DNA of 64,000 bases from Cololabis saira. Lineage: Eukaryota > Chordata > Actinopteri > Beloniformes > Belonidae. The notes under the pieces are model-generated. The model was not told where the DNA came from, made no database searches, and saw only the letters and a program-made list of their open reading frames with translations. Positions 14,801 through 26,154 of the stretch are shown here, in pieces. A program made the position numbers and the translations under genes. The stretch covers positions 433,501-497,500 of the forward strand of contig NC_084610.1 in the NCBI RefSeq assembly GCF_033807715.1. Reading direction: 5' to 3'. Position 1 is the stretch's first letter. Each line of letters begins with the position of its first letter.

Positions 14801-17800
14801 ATAATTATATAATATATATTAATATAATACATCCGTGGAATGCACGGACACGGCTGTGACGTCAGCCGTGACGTCACGGCCAGAAAAATACTTTTCTTTG
14901 ACTTTTCTGGCCGTTAGAAAACATTTTTGACGGATATAAAGTCCATGACTTAAAAATATAGAATACAAAGATTATTAGATTATTAGATAATTGCCGGTGA
15001 TTACAGCTGGAGGTGTCCTGTGAACAGTTTTAGAGGCTTCTCTTTTACTATTGCGGTCTATGGGGAAAAAAGCTTTCTGTGCCCCATAGGATTTTTGGTT
15101 GCAGTACCGCGGCTGGCCACTGGAAAAAAATCGGCATGCCTTCTGAGTGCGAGATTGGGGGGCTGATATGAAGTCCGTACTGACAGTCATGTGACCAGTT
15201 CTGGCTCAGTCATTCACTCAGCAGCTGAGCTCTGGTTGCTAGGGGCAACAAGAACCTCAACTTCAGAACATTCCGGGTTGGCTCTGAGAAAACCCCAGCT
15301 TTTGCCTTGTGACAAGTTCTCAAATAACTCCGATTTGTGAGAAAACCGTAGCTCCTACCAGAAAAACAAAGACATTGTGAGAGACACAGAACCCGGCAGA
15401 TTCTGACAATCTTAATTTTATTCCGATATTCCTTAAAATGTGTTAGTAACGGCAGTTCGAAAACAAAGTGATATTTTTTTGAAGAAAACGTTTAATTACA
15501 TTGCAGTCAATGGGGACTGAGGCAGGAATTGGCGCAGCTTTAGCCCCCCCAGTTTAAATTTTGTGCATACCCCGCCTGTCAAAGTCACATTTTATGAATC
15601 CCAACATCTATGTCTACATTCTGACCAAAAATTATCTGTCAGGCTTTCACGGTTTGGCCGTGAGCTCGAGTTACAAATAAAAATTAAGGTCATTTTTTTA
15701 CTGTCTCTGCCACTCTAGAAAATTAGAGCTCCACTCTAGATTTGACAAAAAAGGGATTTCCAGTCCTCGCTTGAGCGCTCATATCTTGAAAAGTGTACAT
15801 TTATTTTTTTTTAATTACATTTCTACGTGCAAGTATGAGAAAGATACATGCCCGCTTAAAGGGGACCTATTATAAAAAAACAAGTTTTTTCTTGTTTTAA
15901 CATATATAAAGTGGTCTCCCCTCACCCTGCCAGCACAGGGAAGATGAAATCCCATGAATTTCTGCAAGGTCTGTACCCCCGCCCTGCAGAATCTTCCAGT
16001 GTCATGTGACTTTCCACGGCCCATTCTGAATCTGCGCCTATGGTGACGTCACCATAGGCGCTCATTTCCATAGGTCGGCCTCCGCTGCTGAAACCACGCC
16101 CACGACCAGCTCTCTCCGCCGGCTGGAGCATCAGCCATTGTTTAGAGGCGCTGGCTGTTTCAACAGCGAGGGACAGTTAAAATGAGGTTTTGCATCGACA
16201 TTTTCCCGTCATAAAAGGATCAGTGCCCACAGTACGGAGCCGGCAACTGCACACGAGTCAGCGGTAAGTGACGTTAATTTTTTATGTTATTTATATTTGT
16301 ATGATCTTTGCATGGGCTAAGTATTTAGCTTATCTCCGGAGCACCGGAGCTGCTCACGGACCGGACCGTCGAGGAGCCCCGGGCCCGGAGCTCCGTGCTC
16401 GGAGCTCCGAACCCGGGGGCTCCGGGGGAGCTCCGGGCCCGGAGCCCGGAGCCCGGAGCCCGGAGCTCCGAACCCGGGCGCTCCGGCGGAGCCCCGAGCC
16501 CGGAGTTCCGGACTCGGGGCTCCGGCGGCTCTATTAGTACCGTAATACATTTTTCTTCTCTTTATGGTTTCAGATCTGCCATGCACCTGAAGCTTCAACG
16601 ACACCTTCAGAAGACGCACGGTCCTTCCTTGAGCCAGCAATAGTGCATAAATGTTATTTATATATTTTAACAATAAAGTTGCCATTTGTGAAAATTCAGT
16701 GTTGTGATTTCTTTAGTTAACATGATTCATTTGTCTTGTAACATAAATGAAATGATGAATTGGAGTAAAGAACTGTGGTGTAAATGTTTAGAATTAAATT
16801 AAATCTTCCTGTGTGAAGACGAGGTGACAAAAGGCTGATTTATGGTTCCGCGTTACACCAACGCAGAGCCTACGGCGTAGGGTATGTGTCGATTTAACGC
16901 TGAACCGTGGAACACGCTTTGTGTACGCAGCCGCTGCTCTTCTCCCCGGAGCGACGCTTTGTCTCCTCGCCTGCTACACGTCATTCAAGCAGCCAATCAG
17001 CACAGATCCTCATTATCATAGCCCCCCCTCACCTCAGAATGAAGCACAGAAAAAGGCTTTAGAAGCGGTAAAACTAGAGACATGGCCCACAGGCTGAATT
17101 TCTGATTTATGTAGAAAAAACAAGCTTTAGCTTGTTTTTAAGACATTCAAGGCCTTTTTAAAATACACATTAAATGCCATAATATGTCCCCTTTAAGGCG
17201 CACGTTTCTACGTTTTTACTTTTCGCGTTTTCTCAAAGCTGCGGGACTAGTTACGCGCCGAAGTTTTGTCCGGAAAATGAATAATACACGCGCAGGATAA
17301 CAATAGTGCCTCTGGCTGTGCCAAGAGGCACTACTCCTCCATTGCTATTGCATAGCTATGGAGGAGGCGTGCCACTTGGCGCAGCCTTGGCACTAATAAT
17401 AAGATAACCTTGTTTGAATTGTAAAATGGGTTTGGCTAAACACAATCTTTGACTAAAATGGTCCTGGACAATTCGGACTAAAATAAGACTAAAATGCTCA
17501 GACTTTTAGTCGACTGAAACTTGACATGACTAAAAGGAGAATGAACGTGACTAAAACCAATAAAAACTAAAATGATAGCTTGACCCAAAGACTAGACTAA
17601 AACTAAAACTGAAACACTAGTGGTCACCTGTGCGTAGAAGTCTGCTGAAGGGGAGGATCTGGACCGCTCGTGGATGCAGATGTTCTTCTCGTCCGCGCTC
17701 GCATCCAAGATGTTCTCTGCCGAGTGAAACCGTCCTTGTGTCTTGGCTTCTGAGGACTTCTGCCTGGTCCACCGGGCCTGGTACTCGGCGAAGGTCCCGA

Positions 17801-20800
17801 GCCTCTGCTGGTCCAGCAGGACTTGCTTGTGTCCAGGGTTCAGGAGGTTGTGGTCCGTGGCTGCCGGAGCTTCTCCAGGCCTCCCAGGTCTGTCCTCCTC
17901 ATCAATGCTGGTGCTGGGGTTTGTGCTGGGGTTTGTGCCGGCACTCGTCCTCGGCGCGGGTCTGGCAAAGGCCGGCTTGTCCTCCGAGAACCGGATCTGC
18001 TCCTCCGAGCTGTCCACGCCCACCTTGTCCATCTGGTCCGGCTCGGAGAAGGAGTGCGTCCTCTTGGCCGGGTGGAACCGCCGGCGGCCCCTGACGCGCC
18101 CGCTGGAGGTTCTGAGCCCCGGCACCTCGGGGGCCAGCGGCTCCAAGTCCCGCCTCTGGAAGGAGGTGGCCTGCAGGACCCGGGCCTGGGCCTCCTTCAG
18201 ATGGACCTTGTAGGTGTTGGAGAAGGAGGCGGCCGCCGAGCGCCACTCCTCCGCCTCCTCCTCGTCCTCCGCGTCACAGGTGAGCGTCGCTGCGCTGCGG
18301 CTCTTCTGCAGCTGCGCTCGCTTCTGCTGGATTTCTTTGCGTAAGGTGGTTGCGTAACGGTCGCCGCGGCGATTTGCCTTCCCGCCGGTGGCCATGACGT
18401 CGCTGGCGTCCTGGCAGGACGTGGGCGTGGGGGCCGGCTGCCTCTCTGCCAGGCCCCTGCTCTCCGCCAGGCCCCTGCTCTCCGCCAGGCCCCTGCTCTC
18501 CTGGGACAGGGAGTGCAGGAGGGGCGTCTTCAGGGGGGAGATCCGCTGGTCGTCCTGAGGCACCCAGGGGTCCTGGTGTCTGGAGAGACTGTTTGGGTCA
18601 TGACTTTGATGCGTGGGAAAGAAGCGTCCCTCCCCTCTCTTGTGGAGAGAGAGCTCGTAGGTCAGCTGGTCGTAGTGGAGGCCGTTCCCGAGGCGGGACG
18701 CCCCGTGAGGCGCCTGGGCCTGCGGGTACTTGGCCTGGCCGCTGGTCTTCAGGGATCCCTGGAAAGCCGCTTGGCTGCTGTTCAGGCAGCGGAGCTTCTC
18801 CACCTCCCCCCTCCAGCCCTCCGTCCTGGGCCGGGCCCTGCTCTCCGGCATCTGGACCAGATGTTTCCCCGCCAGGCTGTAGTAGCGGCTGCGTCCCGCG
18901 CTCTCCGAGGGCGGGGGTGCAGTGGAGTGGCGTCCCTGCTTGCGGCTGAAGGCGTTGGTGGGCAGGTCCTGCAGGCTGCGGTAGTAGTTCCCCACACTCT
19001 GGGTCTGGGTGGGGGCGGCCCGGGCCTGCAGGTAGAACGGGCTCTCGTCGCTGTGCTGCCTCTGGTGGCACGGCGGCGGCGGCGCCGCCTGCTGGGACGG
19101 TCTGACGTCGCTGCTGGACAGAGAGAAGAGTTTGTGTTGGTGCAGCTGGCTGAAGCTCTGAGGTCTGGAGTCTGCCGGCTTCTCACACGACCTGCCGGGA
19201 CTCTTGGCCGGACCCGCGGGCCCGTCGGGGTACGGGAAAACCTTGGTAGCGGCGAAGCTGTCGCTGCGCAGGGGCGGCACCGGGGGCGGAGGAGACTGGG
19301 ACGTGTGCTTGTCTGGAACCTGCCACACGGGTCCGATGTGCAGCCTCCCCGCGACGGAGACCCGGGAGCCCGGCGGCTCCTCCCAGCCGGTCCCGGCGCT
19401 CGGCGGCGGGAACTTGTGGTCGTTCTGCTGAGGGCCCTCGCCCGGAAGGCCCTTGAAGAAGATGTTTTCGGTGCTTGTTCCCTTCCTGCCAGCTGCACTG
19501 GAGTCGTGGACCAGAGGGCCGGAGCCACCGGAGCCGCCGGAGAAACAGCTGAACGCAGAGTCCCGCTTGCCTCCTGCTCCAGAGGGCGGCTCGGCGCCGC
19601 TGGCGTACTTGGGAGGTGAGAGCCGGCCCGCCGGGTAGGGATGGGAGGGATGGGAGGGATGGGAGGGATGGGAGGGACGCTCCAGCCTCTCCATGTTCAC
19701 CGAGTCCCGGGTGTTGTGGTGGCCGTGAGTGGACGCCTCAGACCTGTCAGGAAAATGAAATGCTGCTTAAAAACGGCGCGTTGGGTCCGACGGCAGAGAG
19801 CCAGAAGCTGCTGCAATGGCTCACCTTGCTTCATGTTTGGGTTGCCACACCGGCGCTGGGGCGGCCTCACAGCGGCCCGGCTCCTCCTCCGTCAGCTGGG
19901 ACGGCTGCCAGGAATGAGGCCGTGAGTCCGGATCGCTCTTCCTGAAAACAAAACCACAGTCAGGGGGGACGAACCCTGCAGAGTTCAACGGCCCATCAGC
20001 ACCGAGAGCAGCTCAGACACTTCTCCATCCTGTTGGGGGTTAATAATAAATAACAATATCTACACTTCAATAAGAACTTAAAAGGAGAGCCACAACCACT
20101 CTGAGTCTATTATTGGATGGTAAAGAAAGTTTACACTTCTTAACTCTGTAATAATAAACATACCGTAATTTCCGCACTATAAAGGCACTTCAAATACTTA
20201 ATTTTTCTCAAAAATCGCCAGTACCCCAATAATCCGAGGCCCTTACAGTCAGTCAGGAAAGTATTCAGAACGCTTCACTTTTCCCACATTCTTTTATGTT
20301 ACAGCCCTATTGATAATAGGAATAAATTCATTTTTTTTCCTCAGAATTCTACACAAAATACCCCATAATGACAACATGAAAGAAGTTTTGTTATGATTTT
20401 TGTAAATTTATAAAAAATAAACTATAAATATCACCTGTGCACAAGTATTCAGAACGTTTGCCATGAAGCTCAAAATTGAGCTCTGGTTCATTCTGTTTCC
20501 ACTGATCTCTCTCAAGTTGTTTCTACAGCTTAATTGGAGTCCACCTGTGGTGAATTCAGTTGATTGGACTTGATTTGGAAAGACACACACCTGTCTATAT
20601 AAGCTCTCACAGTTGGCAGTGCATGTTGCAACACAAACCAAACATGAAGTCAAAAGAATTGTCTTCAGACCTCCGAAACAGGATTGTTTCGAGGCACAAA
20701 TCTGGGGAAGGGTACAGAAAAATGTCTGCTGCTTTGAAGGTCCCAGTGAGCACTGTGGCCTGCATCATCCTTAAATGGAAGAAGTTTGGAACCACCAGGA

Positions 20801-23800
20801 ATCTCCCTAGAGCTGGCCGCCCGCCTAAGCTGAGCAATCGGGGGAGAAGGGCCTTAGTCAGAGAGGTGACCAAGGACCCGACGGTCACTCTGTCAGAACT
20901 CCAGCGTTCCTCTGTGGAGAGAGGAGAAACTTCAAGAAGGACAACCATCTCTGCAGCAATCCACCAATCAGGCTTGTATGGTAGAGTGGCCAGGCGCAAG
21001 CCCCTCCTTACTAAAAAGCACATGGCAGCCCGACTGGAGTTTGCCAAAAGGCACCTGGAGGACTCTCAGACCATGAGAAAAAAAATCCTCTGGTCTGATG
21101 AGACAAAGATTGAACTATTTGGCATGAATTCCACGCGTCGTGTTTGGAGGAGACCAGGCACCGCTCATCACCTGGAGAACACCATCCCTACAGTGAAGCA
21201 TGGTGGTGGCAGCATCATGCTGTGGGGTGTTTTTCATCAGCAGGACCTGGGCGACTAGTCAGGATTGAGGGAAAGATGAATGCGGCCATGTACGGAGACA
21301 TCTTGGATGAAAACCTGATCCAGAGTGCTGTTGACCTCAGACTAGGACGACGCTTCATCTTTCAGCAGGACAACGACCCAAAGCACACAGCCAAAATATC
21401 AAAGGAGTGGCTTCAGAACAACCATGTCAATGTCCTTGAGTTTCCCAGCCAGAGCCCAGACCTGAATCCCATCCAACATCTCTGGCTGTACACCGACGCT
21501 CCCCATCCAACCTGATGGAGCTTGAGAGGGTCTGTAAGGAAGAATGGGCAAAACTGCCCAAGAATAGGTGTGCCAAACTTGTAGCAACCTATTCAAAAAG
21601 ACTTGAGGCTGTAATTGCTGCCAGAGGAGCTTCTACAAAGTATTAAGCAAACGTTATGAATACTTATGCTCATATGATTTCTTGTTATTTTTATTTTTAA
21701 TAAATTTACAAAAGTCGCATCAAAACTTCTTTCATGTTGTCATTATGGGGTGTTTTGTGTAGAATTCTGAGAAAAAAAAAAGAATGTATTCCTATAATCA
21801 ATAGGGCTGTAACCTAAAAGAATGTGGGAAAAGTGAAGCGTTCTGAATACTTTCCAGACTGACTATGTATGTATGCAGGAATCTTGTTGTGTTACTGACC
21901 CAGACCCAGTTTTATGTGGTACCTGCAGTTTTAGTGACTTTGGTAGCGACGCAGCTGCTCCACTTGACTGATGGTCGACCGTTCAGACACATTAAAGTCA
22001 GTCCTTGGTTGGATACAGGTTACACCGTCAGACGTTAGATAACAACCATCATCCAACATCTAGTCTATGTAACCTTACTGTAATTAGACGTCACGCCAAC
22101 GTTAGGTTTTTAGCGGAAACCCATGTGTCCAATTATAATCAAATGTTGTTCCAACCTCACACTAACTTCAGGTGTCGCTATCGCTGGCAACGATGAGCCA
22201 ATCAGAGAACAGGACGCTCACCTCCTCCATTTTTTTGGTGGATTCGTGGATGACAAGTGATTTAAAATGTATTTTTTCAGTTTTAGTTACAACTGAACGA
22301 TATTCTGAGTTATTGTGAAAGAGTAGAATTAATTTTCAACTTACCAGACTGTTCTGTTTCGCTCTATACGTTTTATCATGCGCCTTATGTATGAAAATAG
22401 ACCCGCTCATTGATGTTGCGCCTAATGGTGCACAAAATATGGTAAAGTTGCTTCTGATTAAAACTGTCAAATCTTACAGAATGTTCATTTTCTTCTTTCA
22501 TGTCATAAAACCCACAACCGCTGTTGATCTGATTTACCCCCAAACACCATCATTTACCTTCAGAACACACTGCACCTCATCTCCATCAACAGCTCTCCCA
22601 AAACCTTCCAAACACTTTAACATATTAATATTCACGGTCAAGGAACCTTGATTAAATATGTTTTATGGATCTTCTGACCTCAACATCCACTCGGTTTAAC
22701 TCAAATATTCTTTTACCTTTCGACTCAAAGCAAATGTGAACGTACCCTCTGAAGCGGTTCTTCCTGGAGAGCATGTTGGAAAGCAAACGATTACAGATAT
22801 TTGAGAGATTATGGACAAATTCTGCAGCACATTGAAAACAATATATACATAAATAAACAGAGTAAAGGACAAACAAGCAGCGGGGGAGGAGGCTGAACAT
22901 CACAAGATTGATCGGAGCTTCACTACAACAATCTCACACCTCTAAAACCAGACCAATACGACTACGAGATCCACGACACGTCTAACAGCACACGTCACGC
23001 TAGCACCAACCACAGACCAACACGTCACGCTAGCACCAACCACAGACCAACACCGCCAGCGTCACTAGACGATACCTCATGGAGCTTCGCAAGATCTTGG
23101 TGAGAAAGTTCCTGGCGACATGAACCTCGGTTTCTGACGGCATCGTTTGTGGTGACACCACATCAACCATCTTAGCCCTGACGGTGGCGGTGAAGGATGA
23201 GAGGGACGACAAGATTAGATAAGACGCTTGAATTCATTTTCACCCTGATAACCAGGAATAACAGACCTGAGACTCGGCACCAGCAGACCGAAGCAGGGCC
23301 GGGGGAAACCAATGTTTCTAAAACCATTAAATCGGGCGATTATTTCATCGATTAGTCGACTAATCTAACGAGTAATTGGATGATTATTCTAACAATTATT
23401 TTTCTGTTGCTCGCTTTAATAAAAAGCATAATGTATCAAATAAATATAAAAATTCCTTAATAAAATAGTTTAATAAACAACCGTTTTGCACAGCAAAATG
23501 AAAATATAGAATAAAATTATACAAAATAAAAAGTCCAACAAAAATCTCTCCTGTACAAAATTACAAGATTAAAAAAACACAATGCAAAACCATTTTTCAT
23601 GTTAGAAATAACGTATTTGGTAAAACAGCACTGTTTCACATGAAATTAGATATTTTTATGACATAAAAAAGGTAGGAATCATTTTCCGGGGGCACTTTAG
23701 CTCCTGCTAACCAGAGTTATGACCAGAAAACAAATGTAGGAGCTGATGCAGAACATAACACGAGACCAGGGGGGGCTGGTCTGGTATCAACTCCAAAAGG

Positions 23801-26110
23801 CATTTGGGGCTAAATTTAAAGTATTCACATACTTTTGATGACTTAGGAGTGTTTTTTGGGTCTTTTTGCAGGACTTTTCAGTCTCCATTCTGAAAAGTGG
23901 GAACTGTTTGTTTTGTGTGACCTACGTGTGCGTGGCGATGCGTCGACACAAAATATGACGTCAACGATATTTTGAAGTCGACGTCATGGACACATGGCTG
24001 CAGGCCGACAGGCCAGACACCGCCGGTGCTGCTACACTCGTCTCATCAGGTCTCTTCTCTTTCCCCGCCAGGACCGACAAACCTCCTTCAGACACTTTTG
24101 GACCTGAAGCGTAGATTCTCACAGCGTGTCCTAACTGCACACGAGCGTCCGACTATCGCGTTGCACTGCGTGGCATCGGACGCTCTCTGTCCTGAAACAC
24201 TGAACGCGTTATGGGCCCACGTTATTTTGATTGACAGCTGAAACTCGCTTTTTAAAAGGCTGATTTATGGTTCCGCGTTACACCAACTACGGCGTAGGGT
24301 ACGTCGTCGATTTTACGTGGAACCATAAATCAGCCTTTATTCACCGCACTACCCGCCCGTGCGCTCCTGAAAGAAACTCCTAAAATAACTCCTAAAAGAG
24401 TAAAGAGACAAGTAAAAGATGCGTGAGTACTTGTAATCTTCCTACGTTTGTACTTTCTAAACAGAAAACAAGCTTGATATTGTGATATTTAAATGTTCTT
24501 TTTTCTTTCCTGCCGCTCACGTTGAACACCGGTTAAAGTGCTGTAGGAAACAGTCATGATGAGGAACGGCTGATCCAGTTAGTTGAAATGAGAAGTTATC
24601 TCTATGATTCCTCCTCATTTCACCACAAAAACCTCAATAAAGTGGCAGAAAGAAATATTATCCTATTATTATATTATTATTATATATTATCTTATTATTA
24701 TATATTATTACCAGAACCTTCCAGCTCCCTGTCCATCTCCCTCCAGCAGCTGCCACTTTATTGAGGTTCATGTATTGAAATGACTGTTTCCTACAGCGCT
24801 TTCAACCGGCTTTCAACGCGAACGACAGGGAGAAAATAGAAGCAGGGCGTCCGACAAAAGTCCAGCTCAAAACGGCGCGCCACGTTGCACTGCGTCGCTC
24901 GCAGCCAGTTAGGACAGTCCAATAGAAAATAAAGCATTGGAATTGTTTTTGACGCTGATGCTCGCTCGCGTCGCAGCAGTTAGGACACGGTGTTATTGCT
25001 CCGACGGTTACGTCACAACTGTAATCAATCTCCAATCAATCTCCAATCAATCTCCGCAGTAATTATTTTGGCTCTGGCTGCAGTTGTACATGCTGAACGA
25101 CTGTTGGGTGTGATCACTGAGAGGAGGCTGATCTGTCGGAGCCTCACGATACTCAGAATGTCCCAACTGTTAGTCTGGATGAGCTGTGATCTCAGACGTC
25201 CCAGAGAGGAGAGATCTCTGATCCAGCTGAGAGCGTACCTGCTCCGATGTAACCGCTAACCCCGCCGGAGCGCCACGGAGACGCTGCATTCTTCCAGCAG
25301 AGGAATGCAGGGAGGTATTTTCCCTCCCCGGCGTTCCCTCAGTTCAAACGAGACATCTACGCTGGCCATCTCCCAGGAGGCCGAGACGCTTCCTATCAGA
25401 CTTTCTAACAGTATTTCAGTCCTGGTTTGTTGCTCATGAGCCCTCAAGGACGGGGAACAACCCTAGAAAGCTTGAAGAACCCGCAGCGGCTTCTTCTGTT
25501 TTCCTGCTTGTTTTCAGATCAAATCCTATCAGAAATGAAACAATAAGACTTGCTCTGAGCTGAGACACCATTTTACTTAAGAAGCTGAGATTTCTTCATA
25601 AAACACTTGAACATTGGGTCAAACGTCTACTTCTCAAGTCGTTGGTCAGAAGTTGAAGTCTGTTGTCAATGTTTTTAAAGTTAAAAAGGTTCATCATCGT
25701 TTGTTAACAACGGATGAGTATTTCCCTCCAGACGTTCACGCTGAAGCCTAAATCCACTTTCTCTGATGTTACAGACTAAAGCACAACCTTTAGAAATAAA
25801 GAGGCTCTAGAAAAGCAGGAGACATCTGTTATTAATTGTCGTCTCTGAGTTTAATCCTAAAGTGATACTTGAGACTTGATGCATCGTGAAAGCGAGAGCT
25901 GCTGCCTCCCAACAAGCTGCCGCACAATGGAAATGCAAATGCTCCCTTTGTGAGAGCTGACGGTGTCATTGTGAGAGGATCCAGCTGGTCCACACAGATA
26001 TCCATCGGTGGAGAGAAGCCCCGTCTCCTCCCAGGAAATACGAGCTGGACTCATTCAAGATCTGAACCCCAAAGTGAAACACAGTTGGCTGCTGGGAAAT
26101 ATACGACGGA

Positions 26111-26154
<44 letters not shown>

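Larger units (their letters stand above)
15860..17192. mobile_element. TTAA-flanked non-autonomous DNA element
   Basis: This 1333-bp element has ends AGGGGACCTATTAT and the complement of AGGGGACATATTAT, flanked by TTAA (15856-15859 and 17193-17196). TTAA duplication points to piggyBac- or Kolobok-like mobilisation. Each end has a subterminal hairpin built from AAACAAG/CTTGTTT. Inside are a CRE-centred palindrome (16034-16061), a GC-rich CGGAGCTCCG minisatellite (16365-16530), an AATAAA-terminated exon-like piece (16575-16678) and a MITE half (16833-16912). Confidence 0.8.
12931..17393. mobile_element. 4.46-kb TA-flanked insertion of unknown class
   Basis: Comparison with the empty site at 45337-45360 shows that 4463 bp beginning ACTAGACAATTTCC and ending CTTGGCAC were added with duplication of TA (12929-12930; 17394-17395). 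No convincing terminal inverted repeats or transposase are seen. It contains four CCAAT/GC-box modules, a LINE 3' end with nested SINE, AT-rich sequence, twin CRE sites, and a TTAA-flanked element (15860-17192). It may be composite. Confidence 0.7.
11926..17620. mobile_element. Unclassified interspersed repeat, copy 2 (interrupted by two insertions)
   Basis: Segments 11926-12415, 12864-12930 and 17394-17620 align in order with the uninterrupted copy at 44628-45580. They are split by a 440-bp hAT MITE (12416-12855) and a 4463-bp TA-flanked element (12931-17393). This copy lacks the 32-bp minisatellite. It ends only a few bases before exon 4 of shroom2 (donor at 17627). Confidence 0.8.

Noticed and set aside
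14857..14876. Promoter of an unannotated gene at the twin CRE
   Set aside because: No open frame or splice structure follows on either strand.
16268..16537. GC-rich Gly/Pro/Arg frames on both strands
   Set aside because: They are readings of the CGGAGCTCCG minisatellite inside the TTAA element.
18513..19619. Long plus-strand open frame (368 codons)
   Set aside because: It is antisense to shroom2 exon 4; the GC-rich Pro/Ser codons keep the opposite strand open. No domain is seen.
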